Made by a program: the position numbers and the translations under genes
The notes under the pieces: model-generated
The model's input: only the letters and a program-made list of their open reading frames with translations
The model's database searches: none
What the model was told of the DNA's origin: nothing
Assembly (NCBI GenBank): GCA_046046245.1
Contig: JBJOKE010000045.1
Location: 1 to 64,000 of the forward strand
From: UBA4615 sp046046245
GTDB lineage: Bacteria; Pseudomonadota; Gammaproteobacteria; Burkholderiales; Burkholderiaceae_E
DNA: 64,000 nt
Reading direction: 5' to 3'
Shown: piece after piece, positions 40,989-49,382 of the stretch
Numbering within the stretch: position 1 is the first letter of the stretch
Layout of the letters: the number at the start of each line of letters is the position of its first letter

Positions 40989-41005
40989 ACCACGGAGGAA
41001 GTCCG

Positions 41006-42598
41006 ATGCTCGGACCACGCAGGCGGATCCTGACCTCGGTGCCGTTGGCCGCGCTCGGCGGGCTGTCGGCGGTGCGCGTCGCCGGCGCACAGGAGCCGCC
41101 GCGCGGCGGCACGCTGGTGATCGGCCACTGCTTCGCGTCGCGCAACCTGAACCCGGCGGTGGCGACCGGCATCCCGGCGATGCTGCCCGGCGCGCAGGTG
41201 TTCGCGTCGCCGCTGAAGGTGGGCGCCGACTGGAAGCCCCGGCCCTATCTCGCCGAGCGCTTCGAGCTGTCGTCCGACCAGCGCAGCGTGACCCTCTGGC
41301 TGCGCAAGGACGCCGTCTTCCACGACGGCCGGCCGGTCACCTCGGAGGACGTGCAGTTCTCGATCGAGCAGCTGCGCGACCACCATCCGTTCCGGACGAT
41401 GTTCGGGCCGGTCAACGCGGTCACGCTGCCCGACCGGCACACCGCGGTCGTTCGGCTGCGCGAGCCGCACCCCGCGCTGCTGCTCGCGATGAGCACCTCG
41501 CTGTGCCCGATCCTGCCGAAGCATGTCTACGGCGACGGCACGCCGCTGCCCACGCATCCGCGCAACGTGACCGGCGTCGTGGGCTCGGGCGGGTTCCGCG
41601 TCGCCGAGTTCCGGCCCGGCGAGGTGCTGGTGCTCGAGCGGCATGCACGCCACTTCATGCCCGGCGAACCCCGGCTGGAGCGGCTGGTCACCCGCTTCTT
41701 CAAGGACCCGACGACGATGGTCCTGGCGCTCGAGCGCGGCGAGGTCGACTACGCGCTCGCCGTCGATCCGCGCGACGCCGAGCGGCTGCGCAAGGTACCC
41801 TCGCTCTCGGTGGCCGACAACGTCGGGCCGGCGGTCGGCTCGCTGTGCTGGATCTCGTTCAACTGCCGACACCCGCAGCTCCAGGATCCTCGGGTGCGCC
41901 GCGCGATCAACTTCGCGATCGACAAGGAATTCGTGGTCGGGTCGCTGTTCGGCGGCGCGCACTGGCGCTCCACCGGGCCGATCAGCCGCGCGAGCCCCTT
42001 CCACGAGCCGAAGGTCGAGCCCTACCGGCTCGACCTCGCGAAGTCGGCGGCGCTGCTCGACGCCGCCGGGCTCAAGCCCGGCCCGAACGGCACGCGGCTG
42101 GCGCTCACCGTCGACGCGACGCCGGGCAGCGGCGAGCACCGGACGATCCAGGAGTACCTGAAGCCCGCGCTGGCGAAGGTCGGCATCGTCGCGAACCCGC
42201 GGGTATCGCCCGACGGTGCGACCTGGGCGCGGCGCGTCTCCGCCTACCAGTTCGACCTCAACATCGAGGGCGTCTTCAACTGGGGCGATCCGGTGATCGG
42301 CGTCCACCGCTCGTGGATCACGTCGAACATCCGCGAGGGCGTGATCTTCTCGAACACGCATCGCTACTCGAATCCGGAGATCGACCGGCTGTTCGAGCAG
42401 GCCGGCCGCGAGGTCGACGCCGCCAGGCGCAAGGCGTTCTACTCGAGCGCGCAGAAGACGATCGTCGACGACTGCCCGGCGGCCTTCGTCTACGAGACCA
42501 ACTCGGTCGTCGCGATGAACCGGCGGGTGCTCGAGCCGCCGTCGGGCATCTGGGGCCCGCTCGCCGACTGGGACCGGACCGGGATCCGCCCGGGCTGA
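41006..42598 (+). CDS. ABC transporter solute receptor, peptide/opine family (family 5), receptor 1
   Basis: This 530-residue periplasmic binding protein of family 5 (DppA/OppA/NikA) has a signal peptide (1-28, ending VRVAGAQ) with an RRR lead. Landmarks are GGTLVIGHCFASRNLNP, FHDGRPVTSEDVQFSIEQL and DPRVRRAINFAIDKEFVVGSLFGG. It has no adjacent permease gene and is followed by an MFS transporter, so it may share the DppBCDF-like membrane complex 14 kb downstream. The start is the ATG at 41006, preceded by GGAGGAAG. It is divergent from an amidohydrolase gene. The ligand is unknown. Confidence 0.9.
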   Translation: MLGPRRRILTSVPLAALGGLSAVRVAGAQEPPRGGTLVIGHCFASRNLNPAVATGIPAMLPGAQVFASPLKVGADWKPRPYLAERFELSSDQRSVTLWLRKDAVFHDGRPVTSEDVQFSIEQLRDHHPFRTMFGPVNAVTLPDRHTAVVRLREPHPALLLAMSTSLCPILPKHVYGDGTPLPTHPRNVTGVVGSGGFRVAEFRPGEVLVLERHARHFMPGEPRLERLVTRFFKDPTTMVLALERGEVDYALAVDPRDAERLRKVPSLSVADNVGPAVGSLCWISFNCRHPQLQDPRVRRAINFAIDKEFVVGSLFGGAHWRSTGPISRASPFHEPKVEPYRLDLAKSAALLDAAGLKPGPNGTRLALTVDATPGSGEHRTIQEYLKPALAKVGIVANPRVSPDGATWARRVSAYQFDLNIEGVFNWGDPVIGVHRSWITSNIREGVIFSNTHRYSNPEIDRLFEQAGREVDAARRKAFYSSAQKTIVDDCPAAFVYETNSVVAMNRRVLEPPSGIWGPLADWDRTGIRPG

Positions 42599-42614
42599 GC
42601 GGGCACCGCCCTGG

Positions 42615-42633
42615 CCGGGCGCGCACCGCCCGG
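42615..42633 (+). terminator. Hairpin after ABC receptor 1
   Basis: CCGGGCG/CGCCCGG with a 5-nt loop starts 17 nt after the stop codon. There is no U-tract, so termination strength is uncertain. Confidence 0.35.
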
Positions 42634-42705
42634 GCGGCTCGGCGGGGCGCGGTCGTGGAACGCCGGGTCGCGCTGCGGCCCGGTCGCCCGGACAATGCCT
42701 CCAGC

Positions 42706-43950
42706 ATGGCGACATTCCACGGATGGCGGATGGTCGGGGCCGGCACCGGCCTGCAGTTCCTGCAGTCGATGCTGATGCACCAGTCGTTCGGCGCCTACGT
42801 CGCGGTGCTGGCGACCGAGCGCGGCTGGAGCAAGAGCGCGCTGTCGGGTGCGGCCGCGCTGCAGTCGGTCGAGACCGCGATCATCGGCCCCTTGCTGGGC
42901 TGGCTGATCGACCGGCTCGGCGCCCAGCGGCTGATCCGGTGGGGCGTGCTCGCGTTCGGCCTCGGGCTGATCGGGCTCGGCTTCGTCGATTCGATCGGCG
43001 CGCTCTACGCGGCAGTGATCGTGATCGCGCTGGGCACCAGCCTGTGCGGCTACTTCCCGATCAACGTCGCGATCATCCACTGGTTCGAGAGGAAGCGCGC
43101 GCGGGCGCTGTCGACCGTCGGCCTCGGGCTCGCGCTGGGCGGACTGTTCGTGCCGGTGGTGGCGGGCTCGATCGTGGCCTTCGGCTGGCGCGCGACCGCG
43201 ATCGGCTCGGGCGTGCTCGCGATCGCCGTCGGCTGGCCGCTCGCGCGGATGTTCAAGGGACCGCCCGCGCTCTACGGCCAGACGGTCGACGGCCTGCCCG
43301 CGCCGGCGTCCGGCGCGGACGGGGCCGGCGAGTCCGGTCCGGCCGAGTTCACCGCCCGCGAGGCGCTGCGCACGAAGGCATTCTGGCTGCTGTCGGTCGG
43401 CCACGGCTTCGCGCTGCTCGTGGTGACCGCGGTCAACGTCCACGCGATCACGCACATGAAGGAGTCGCTGGGCTACACCGTCGCACAGGCCTCGCTGGTG
43501 ATCACGCTGATGACCGCCGCGCAGGTGGCCGGCGTGCTGACCGGCATGACCCTGGGCGACCGCTTCGAGAAGCGCTTCGTGGCGGCGACCTGCATGGTGA
43601 TGCACGCGAGCGGCCTGCTGATGCTGACCTGGGCGACCGGACCGGCGATGCTCGCGGCCTTCGCGGTGCTGCACGGCACGGCCTGGGGCCTGCGCGGCCC
43701 GTTCATGCAGGCGATCCGCGCCGACTACTTCGGCCGCCGCTCGATCGGCATGATCATGGGGCTGTCGGCCGTGATCATCGCGGTCGGCCAGGTCTGCGGC
43801 CCGATGGTCGCCGGTGCGCTCGCCGACCTGACCGGCAACTACCGGACCGGCTTCACCGTGCTCGCGCTGGTCGCCGCGACCGGCGCGGTGGCGTTCGCCG
43901 TCGCGACCCCGCCGCCGCGGCCGGGGCCGGCGTCCGGCGGGGCCGCCTAG
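42706..43950 (+). CDS. MFS transporter (monocarboxylate/oxalate-formate type)
   Basis: This 414-residue inner-membrane transporter has about 12 hydrophobic helices split by a cytoplasmic loop at about 185-215 (rich in Pro/Gly/Ala). The loop between helices 2 and 3 reads GWLIDRLGAQRLIRWG, the MFS signature. The opening GWRMVGAGTGLQFLQSMLM and GWSKSALSGAAALQSVETAIIGPLLGWLID are typical of the oxalate/formate and monocarboxylate family. The substrate is probably a small carboxylate. GACAAT lies 9 nt before the ATG. The following acyl-CoA dehydrogenase has its own -10 box. Confidence 0.88.
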   Translation: MATFHGWRMVGAGTGLQFLQSMLMHQSFGAYVAVLATERGWSKSALSGAAALQSVETAIIGPLLGWLIDRLGAQRLIRWGVLAFGLGLIGLGFVDSIGALYAAVIVIALGTSLCGYFPINVAIIHWFERKRARALSTVGLGLALGGLFVPVVAGSIVAFGWRATAIGSGVLAIAVGWPLARMFKGPPALYGQTVDGLPAPASGADGAGESGPAEFTAREALRTKAFWLLSVGHGFALLVVTAVNVHAITHMKESLGYTVAQASLVITLMTAAQVAGVLTGMTLGDRFEKRFVAATCMVMHASGLLMLTWATGPAMLAAFAVLHGTAWGLRGPFMQAIRADYFGRRSIGMIMGLSAVIIAVGQVCGPMVAGALADLTGNYRTGFTVLALVAATGAVAFAVATPPPRPGPASGGAA

Positions 43951-43987
43951 ACGGCGCGCGGGCGCCGCCCGCCGTCGGCGCCGGCGG

Positions 43988-43993
43988 TACACT
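43988..43993 (+). promoter_or_regulatory. -10 hexamer TACACT before the acyl-CoA dehydrogenase gene
   Basis: TACACT lies 26 nt before the ATG at 44020, with a CGAGGAGAC ribosome-binding site in between. No clear -35 is visible. Confidence 0.4.
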
Positions 43994-44019
43994 GCCCGCC
44001 TTCCGAGGAGACGACACGC

Positions 44020-45183
44020 ATGACCCCCCCGACCGCCACCGACCACGTCGAGATCCGCGACGCGATCCGGGCGCTCTGCCAGCAGTTCCCCGACGAGTAC
44101 TTCCGCAGGGTCGACGCCGAGCGCGCCTACCCCGAGGCCTTCGTCGACGCGCTCACGAAGGCGGGCTGGATGGCCGCGCTGATCCCGCAGGAATACGGCG
44201 GCTCGGGCCTGGGGCTCGCCGAGGCCTCGGTGATCATGGAGGAGGTCAACCGCTGCGGCGGCAACGCCGGCGCCTGCCACGGCCAGATGTACAACATGGG
44301 CACGCTGCTGCGGCACGGCTCGGAGGCGCAGAAGCAGCGCCTGCTGCCGAAGATCGCGACGGGCGAACTGCGCCTGCAGTCGATGGCGGTCACCGAGCCC
44401 ACCACCGGCACCGACACCACGAAGATCAAGACCGCCGCGGTGAAGAAGGGCGACCGCTGGGTCGTCAACGGCCAGAAGGTCTGGACCTCGCGCGTGCAGC
44501 ACAGCGACTGGATGATCCTGCTCGCCCGCACGACGCCGCTCGCCGACGTGGCGCGCAAGGCCGACGGCCTGAGCGTGTTCCTCGTCGACATCAAGGCCTC
44601 GGTGGGCCGCGGGCTCACCGTGCGGCCGATCCCGAACATGGTCAACCACGAGACCAACGAGCTCTTCTTCGAGGAGCTCGAGATCCCCGAGGACAACCTG
44701 ATCGGCGAGGCGGGCAAGGGCTTCCGCTACATCCTCGACGGGCTCAATGCCGAGCGCACGCTGATCGCCGCCGAGTGCATCGGCGACGGCTACTGGTTCG
44801 TCGACCGGGTCGTGAAGTACACCAGGGAGCGCGAGGTCTTCGGCCGTCCGATCGGCCAGAATCAGGGCGTGCAGTTCCCGATCGCCGAGACCTACATCGA
44901 GGTCGAGGCGGCGAACCTGATGCGCTGGAAGGCCTGCCAGCTGTACGACGCCCACCAGCCCTGCGGCACCGAGGCGAACATGGCCAAGTACCTGGCGGCC
45001 AAGGCCTCGTGGGAGGCGGCCAACGCCTGCCTGCAGTTCCACGGCGGGTTCGGCTTCGCCTGCGAGTACGACGTCGAGCGCAAGTTCCGCGAGACGCGGC
45101 TCTACCAGGTCGCGCCGATCTCGACGAACCTGATCCTGTCCTTCGTCGCCGAGCACGTGCTCGGCCTGCCACGCTCGTTCTGA
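44020..45183 (+). CDS. Acyl-CoA dehydrogenase family flavoprotein
   Basis: This 387-residue FAD enzyme introduces an alpha-beta double bond into an acyl-CoA. The N-terminal helices are followed by MAVTEPTTGTDTTKIKT, the FAD/substrate loop, and WVVNGQKVWTSRVQHSDWM in the beta domain. The C-terminal domain has QFHGGFGFACEYDVERKFRETRLYQVAPISTN. The usual catalytic Glu of the YEG motif in medium-chain enzymes is absent here (LYQVAPIST). The Glu of GLNAERTLIAAE, in the helix that supplies the base in isovaleryl-CoA and long-chain enzymes, is the likely replacement. The substrate is therefore probably branched-chain or unusual. It is a single gene with its own promoter. Confidence 0.9.
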   Translation: MTPPTATDHVEIRDAIRALCQQFPDEYFRRVDAERAYPEAFVDALTKAGWMAALIPQEYGGSGLGLAEASVIMEEVNRCGGNAGACHGQMYNMGTLLRHGSEAQKQRLLPKIATGELRLQSMAVTEPTTGTDTTKIKTAAVKKGDRWVVNGQKVWTSRVQHSDWMILLARTTPLADVARKADGLSVFLVDIKASVGRGLTVRPIPNMVNHETNELFFEELEIPEDNLIGEAGKGFRYILDGLNAERTLIAAECIGDGYWFVDRVVKYTREREVFGRPIGQNQGVQFPIAETYIEVEAANLMRWKACQLYDAHQPCGTEANMAKYLAAKASWEAANACLQFHGGFGFACEYDVERKFRETRLYQVAPISTNLILSFVAEHVLGLPRSF

Positions 45184-45393
45184 GCGGGCGCGCCGGCCGC
45201 CGCGCGGGCGGCGCGCAACCTCCGCCGCCGGTCGGCGTCTTCTGTCCTGCCGTGCGCGCGTGTCGGCGTGATTCGCCCGCGCGCGTTGAAGGTGACTGCG
45301 GCAGTGGGGATACGGACGGCGGATCGCCGCCCGGCGCTACCCTGCACGTCGTCGCACGCTGCGGCGTAACTCCCTGAAATCACCGAGAGAATC

Positions 45394-45714
45394 GTGAAAA
45401 ACTCGTTCGAAAACCGGCGTACCTTCCTGATCCGCGCGGTGGGCGTCTCCGGCGCCGCCGTCCTCGGCACGACCGCGCACGCGCAGGCGCAGATGGTCGC
45501 CGAGAACGACCCGCAGGCGCAGGCCCTGGGCTACAAGGCCGATGCCACCAAGGTCGACAAGGCGAAGCAGCCGAAGTACGCGGCGGGCCAGCTGTGCTCG
45601 AACTGCGCGGTCTATCAGGGCAAGGGCAACGACGCGGCCGGTCCGTGCGCGCTGTTCCCCGGCAAGCAGGTCGCCGCCAAGGGCTGGTGCAGCGCCTACG
45701 CGAAGAAGGCCTGA
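45394..45714 (+). CDS. High-potential iron-sulfur protein (HiPIP)
   Basis: This 106-residue periplasmic electron carrier has a twin-arginine signal (NRRTFLIRAVGVSGAA, ending AHAQA). The mature domain carries one [4Fe-4S] cluster on C68, C71, C85 and C99 (LCSNC, GPC, GWC). HiPIPs donate electrons to terminal oxidases or reaction centres. The start is a GTG at 45394 with GAGAG 6 nt upstream. The 210 bp before it show no other gene and no clear promoter. It is convergent with a dioxygenase gene across a strong hairpin. Confidence 0.93.
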   Translation: MKNSFENRRTFLIRAVGVSGAAVLGTTAHAQAQMVAENDPQAQALGYKADATKVDKAKQPKYAAGQLCSNCAVYQGKGNDAAGPCALFPGKQVAAKGWCSAYAKKA

Positions 45715-45720
45715 CGCGGC

Positions 45721-45750
45721 GCGTCCCGCCGGCCGTCGCAGGCGGGACGC
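45721..45750. terminator. Bidirectional terminator between HiPIP and dioxygenase 1
   Basis: GCGTCCCGCC (45721-45730) pairs perfectly with GGCGGGACGC (45741-45750), a 10-bp stem with a 10-nt loop in the 43-bp convergent gap. Confidence 0.7.
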
Positions 45751-45757
45751 ACCGGCT

Positions 45758-46807
45758 TCAGTGCGACAGCGCCGTGCGGATCTCCGCGTCGTCGAACACC
45801 GGCGCGCGCGGCGAGCGCTGCCAGGCGAGCATGTCGCGGTCGCGCGCGGCGAACGCCGGCGGCCGGTCGGCGAAGCCCGGCGTGCGCAGCCACAGCCTGA
45901 GCAGGTGACGCTTGCGCGACGGCTCGGGCCAGTCCTCGTAGGCGGTGCGCGAGTGAAGCAGCGCGTGGTTGCAGACGAACTGCACGTCGCCCGGCTTCAG
46001 CGCCATCTCCAGGCAGAAGCGCGGGTCCTCGCAGAGGCGGTCGACCGCGTCGAGCGCCTCGATCTGCGTCGCGGTCAGCGGCGCCACGCCGTCGAAGCGC
46101 TGCGCGGTCTCGACGTAGCGGCGGTTGTACTTCGCGAACAGCCGGCCCCCGTGTCGCACGAAGAACGGCGTGACGAAGGCGGGCGGCTCGCCGTCGGGCT
46201 GCTCGCCGCGGCGGTCGACGTGCCACGGCCCGTAGAGCGCGGCGGCCAGGTCCGGGCGGGTCGCGACCAGTTCGTCGTGGATCGCGACCGAGCTCGCCAC
46301 CCGTGACAGGCCGCCCTCGCGCGCGGTAGCCAGGCACAGCAGCCCCACCACGTCGGTCGAGTCGTTGTGGAAGGACAGGTGCGCGCGCGACTGGTAGCCG
46401 CGCGCGCGGCCATCGCGCACGTCGACGCCTAGGTCGCGGACGTGACCGAGCAGGTCGCCCTGCATGTTCTGGGCGAACGCCGGGCCCAGGTGCGCGCCCA
46501 GCCCCCAGTAGACCAGGGCGGCGTCGGCCTTCGACCAGCGGTGCACCGGCAGGCCCTCGATCGTCGCGATGCCGCGACCGTCCTCGAGCTCGCGCAGGAT
46601 CCGCGCGAGGCGCGGGGCGAGGCGCGGCAGGGGGAAGCGTTCGCGGTCGAGCGACGGGATGCCGAGCCCGGCGGCGCGCGCGGCGGCGAGCGCCGCGTCG
46701 AGCTCGCGGACGTCCTCGTCGTCGAGGACGTGGCGCCAGGACGGGTCGGCGCGCAGCTCGGCCGCGGTCCAGCCGCTCGGGTGGGCCCAGGGTTCCGGAA
46801 CTTGCAC
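45758..46807 (-). CDS. TauD/TfdA-like Fe(II)/2-oxoglutarate dioxygenase, paralogue 1
   Basis: This 349-residue protein has the double-stranded beta-helix fold of the TauD/TfdA superfamily, which oxidises a substrate while decarboxylating 2-oxoglutarate. The iron ligands are HxD in SFHNDSTDVVG and the distal His in NHALLHSRTAYEDWPEP. The Arg of KRHLLRLWLRT is in the position that binds 2-oxoglutarate. The start is a GTG at 46807 with GGGAG 7 nt upstream; no ATG is suitably placed. It is divergent from a clear paralogue on the other strand. The substrate is unknown. Similar proteins are often catabolic hydroxylases next to Bug receptors. Confidence 0.85.
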   Translation of the reverse strand: MQVPEPWAHPSGWTAAELRADPSWRHVLDDEDVRELDAALAAARAAGLGIPSLDRERFPLPRLAPRLARILRELEDGRGIATIEGLPVHRWSKADAALVYWGLGAHLGPAFAQNMQGDLLGHVRDLGVDVRDGRARGYQSRAHLSFHNDSTDVVGLLCLATAREGGLSRVASSVAIHDELVATRPDLAAALYGPWHVDRRGEQPDGEPPAFVTPFFVRHGGRLFAKYNRRYVETAQRFDGVAPLTATQIEALDAVDRLCEDPRFCLEMALKPGDVQFVCNHALLHSRTAYEDWPEPSRKRHLLRLWLRTPGFADRPPAFAARDRDMLAWQRSPRAPVFDDAEIRTALSH

Positions 46808-46830
46808 GGCGCGCTCCCGTCGGATTCGTC

Positions 46831-46852
46831 GGAAAGGGAATTTTTCTTGACG
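46831..46852 (+). promoter_or_regulatory. A/T-rich shared element, copy A, with -35 TTGACG
   Basis: GGAAAGGGAATTTTTCTTGA continues into CG; the element ends in a -35-like TTGACG (46847-46852). It lies between the divergent dioxygenase genes, about 100 nt before the plus-strand start. Confidence 0.5.
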
Positions 46853-46886
46853 ACACGTGCCGCTGCAACCGACGATGGCCCGTGGT

Positions 46887-46899
46887 GGAACGCGTGTTC
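46887..46899. promoter_or_regulatory. GGAACGCGTGTTC dyad, copy 1
   Basis: GGAACGCGTGTTC is a near-perfect inverted repeat, identical over 13 bp to 62241-62253. A half-site GGAACGTGTGACC follows at 46908-46920. It is downstream of copy A, between promoter and start codon, which suits a repressor such as an IclR-type protein. Confidence 0.5.
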
Positions 46900-46949
46900 T
46901 GCATGTCGGAACGTGTGACCCCGCAACGCCCTGCTGGAGGCCTTCACCG

Positions 46950-48017
46950 ATGGATGCGCCCGCCGAGATTCCCGTCACCCCGTTCCGCGGCCCGCACGTG
47001 TGGACCCGCGCCGCCGTCGAGCACGATCCGACCGCGGTCGCCGTGCTGCCCGACGACTGTCTCGCCGACCTCGATGCCGCGCTCGCCGGCCTGCGGGCGA
47101 ACCGTCGGACGCTCGAGACCGTCGGCCCGGCCGACTTCCCGTTCCCTCGCCTCGGACCCTGGCTGAGGCGCTTCGTGCGCACGCCGCTCGCCGAGGGCAT
47201 CGGCTTCGGGATGATCCGCGGCTTCCCCCTGGAGCGGTGCGGCGACGACGAGGCCGGCATGCTGTTCTGGGGGATGGGCACGCACATGGGCGTGCCGGTC
47301 TCGCAGAACGCGATGGGGCACCGGCTCGGCCATGTGTTCGACCAGGGCAAGGACTACGAGGCGCTCGACGTCCGCGGCTACCAGACGAGCCACAGGCTCA
47401 ACTACCACACCGACTCGAGCGACCTGGTGGGCCTGATGTGCCTGCGCCGCGCGAAGTCGGGCGGGCTGTCGTCGGTGTCGTGCGCGCACGCGGTCTTCAA
47501 CACGCTGCTGGCCGAGGCGCCGCAGCACCTGCCGGTGCTGTTCCGCGGCTTCGAGTACGACCGCCGCGGCGAAGCCGCGCCGTTCCAGTCCGAGATCAGC
47601 ACGCGCCGGCCGATCTTCGCGGTCCGCGACGGCCAGCTGAGCTGCGGCTACGTGCGCCAGCCGATCAAGACCGCGCGGATCAAGACCGGCGTGCCGTTCA
47701 CCGACGCGGAGCGCGCGGCGCTCGACGCGTTCGACGAGGCCGCCGCGCGGCCGGAGAACAGCTTCGCGGTGATGCTCGAGCCGGGTGACGTCCAGTTCTG
47801 CAACAACCACCTGGTGCTGCACTCCCGGACCGCGTACGAGGACTGGCCGCAGCCGGGGCGCGAGCGGCACATGCTGCGTCTGTGGCTGAAGGTCGAGGGC
47901 ATCCGCGCGCTGGACGAGACGCAGATCGACCTCGACGCCGGGACCGGCTGGAGCCGGCGCGAGGGCATCCTGCCGCGCGGGATGACGATGGCGGACGGAC
48001 GGCTGGTGCCGGCCTGA
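46950..48017 (+). CDS. TauD/TfdA-like Fe(II)/2-oxoglutarate dioxygenase, paralogue 2
   Basis: This 355-residue paralogue of the divergent neighbour shares RLNYHTDSSDLVGLMCLR (iron HxD), VQFCNNHLVLHSRTAYEDWPQPG (distal His) and ERHMLRLWLKVEG (2-oxoglutarate Arg). The start is the ATG at 46950 (MDAPAEIP), with CTGGAGG 8 nt upstream. A Bug receptor gene starts 15 bp after its end, so uptake and oxidation of one substrate are probably linked. Differences between the paralogues in the N-terminal third suggest different substrates or a sequential pathway. Confidence 0.88.
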   Translation: MDAPAEIPVTPFRGPHVWTRAAVEHDPTAVAVLPDDCLADLDAALAGLRANRRTLETVGPADFPFPRLGPWLRRFVRTPLAEGIGFGMIRGFPLERCGDDEAGMLFWGMGTHMGVPVSQNAMGHRLGHVFDQGKDYEALDVRGYQTSHRLNYHTDSSDLVGLMCLRRAKSGGLSSVSCAHAVFNTLLAEAPQHLPVLFRGFEYDRRGEAAPFQSEISTRRPIFAVRDGQLSCGYVRQPIKTARIKTGVPFTDAERAALDAFDEAAARPENSFAVMLEPGDVQFCNNHLVLHSRTAYEDWPQPGRERHMLRLWLKVEGIRALDETQIDLDAGTGWSRREGILPRGMTMADGRLVPA

Positions 48018-48032
48018 CGCGGGAGGGGCCTC

Positions 48033-49043
48033 ATGGCTTGCGTGCGCTCGCATCGTTCCCGCAGCGCCGTGCGTGTGCTGCGGCTCGCCGCCGCCGCGCT
48101 CCTCGGCGGCGCGCTGCTCGCGTCTCCGGCGAGCGCCGCCGACCCGCCGTGGCCGTCGAAGCCGATCCGGCTCGTCGTCCCGTTCCCCACGGGCGGCGCC
48201 AGCGACACCGTGGGGCGCCTGCTCGGCAAGGCGCTCGGCGACGCGCTCGGCCAGCCGGTGGTGGTCGACAACCGTCCCGGCGCCGCGGCCACGCTGGGCG
48301 CGCAGTTCGTCGCGAAGGCGCCGGCCGACGGTCACACGCTGCTGCTCGGCAACGCCGCGGTGATCACGCTGACGCCGCAGCTGCGTCCGGCCGGCTTCGA
48401 TCCGGTCCGCAGCTTCGTGCCGATCGCGGTGGCGGTCGGCTCGTATGCCATCGTCGCCGTCCGCAAGGACCTGCCGGCCGACGACGTGAAGGGATTCGTC
48501 GAGCTCGCGCGTCGAGCGCCCGGCAGCCTCACCTGCGGCACGTCCGGGGCGGGCGGCGCGACCCACCTCGGGTGCGTGATGTTCGCCGAGAAGCTGGGCA
48601 TCGAGCTGCGTCCGGTCCACTACAAGGGATCGGGGCCCGCGGCGAGCGACCTGGCCGCCGGCGTCATCGACATGGTCCTCGACCCGGCGGCGCTGCCGTA
48701 CGTGAAGTCGGGCCGGGTCCGCGCGATCGCCGCCCGCGGCCGCGACGACGGTCGCTATCCGGAGCTGCCGAACGTCCCGGGCCTGGCCGAGGTCGGCGCA
48801 CCCACCGGCACCGAGACCTGGTTCGGTCTGCTCGCACCGGCCGGCACGCCGCCCGAGGTCGTCGCGCGCGTTGCAGCGGTGGTGGAGCGCGTGACCCGCT
48901 CGCCGGACTTCGAGGCGCAGATGCTGCCGCTCGCGCTCTATCCGCTCTACCTCGGGCCGAAGGCCTTCGCCGAGCGGATCCCGCGCGATCTCGCGGTCTA
49001 CCGCGACATCATCCGGCGGACGGGGATCCAGGCGAGCGACTGA
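48033..49043 (+). CDS. Bug/TctC tripartite tricarboxylate transporter receptor (orphan)
   Basis: This 336-residue periplasmic receptor of the Bug family has a signal peptide (1-36, ending SPASA). Typical segments are WPSKPIRLVVPFPTGGASDTVGRLL, QPVVVDNRPGAAATLGAQFVAKAPADGHTLLLGN and a late ETWFGLLAPAGTPPEVV. Bug proteins bind small carboxylates or amides, and many have no dedicated permease. There is no TctA/TctB gene in the window. Its gene is 15 bp after dioxygenase 2, so it probably captures that enzyme's substrate. It is convergent with a small secreted-protein gene. Confidence 0.93.
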   Translation: MACVRSHRSRSAVRVLRLAAAALLGGALLASPASAADPPWPSKPIRLVVPFPTGGASDTVGRLLGKALGDALGQPVVVDNRPGAAATLGAQFVAKAPADGHTLLLGNAAVITLTPQLRPAGFDPVRSFVPIAVAVGSYAIVAVRKDLPADDVKGFVELARRAPGSLTCGTSGAGGATHLGCVMFAEKLGIELRPVHYKGSGPAASDLAAGVIDMVLDPAALPYVKSGRVRAIAARGRDDGRYPELPNVPGLAEVGAPTGTETWFGLLAPAGTPPEVVARVAAVVERVTRSPDFEAQMLPLALYPLYLGPKAFAERIPRDLAVYRDIIRRTGIQASD

Positions 49044-49061
49044 ACGCGCGCTGCAGGGCCC

Positions 49062-49382
49062 TCAGGGCGCGCGCCGCGGCGAGACCGGCGCGGCGGTATC
49101 CGGCGAGCCCGAGACGAACCAGCGGCCGTCCGCGGTCCGCCAGTAGTACCGGCAGTCGCCGTCGACGCAGCCGCGGCCGGCCTCGTCGACACGGGGGCCG
49201 GTGGCGGCGACGCCCGCGGCCGGGCCCGGCGCGATCCCCAGCAGCCCCCGCAACTCCGCCGGCGAGGCCATCCGCCCGCCGCCGTCCATCAGCTCGCGGA
49301 CCGTCTGCTGCGCGGCCGCCTCGCCGGCGTGCAGCCCGGCGAGGGTGCCGAGGGCCGCTGCGGCGACGAAGGCGGACCTCAT
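49062..49382 (-). CDS. Small secreted protein, unknown function
   Basis: This 106-residue protein has a signal peptide (1-25, MRSAFVAAAALGTLAGLHAG..AQ). The mature part has VRELMDGGGRMASPAELRGLLG and a Cys pair in GRGCVDGDCRYYWRTADGRWFVSG that may form a disulfide. I recognise no family. The ATG overlaps the stop of the acyl-CoA ligase as ATGA, so the two are co-translated. A link between a cytoplasmic ligase and a small envelope protein is unexpected. Confidence 0.65.
   Translation of the reverse strand: MRSAFVAAAALGTLAGLHAGEAAAQQTVRELMDGGGRMASPAELRGLLGIAPGPAAGVAATGPRVDEAGRGCVDGDCRYYWRTADGRWFVSGSPDTAAPVSPRRAP

Noticed and set aside
38882..42715. A 1277-codon minus-strand open frame
   Set aside because: It covers a true amidohydrolase gene in another frame, is antisense to ABC receptor 1, and has no recognisable domain; it is a G+C artefact.
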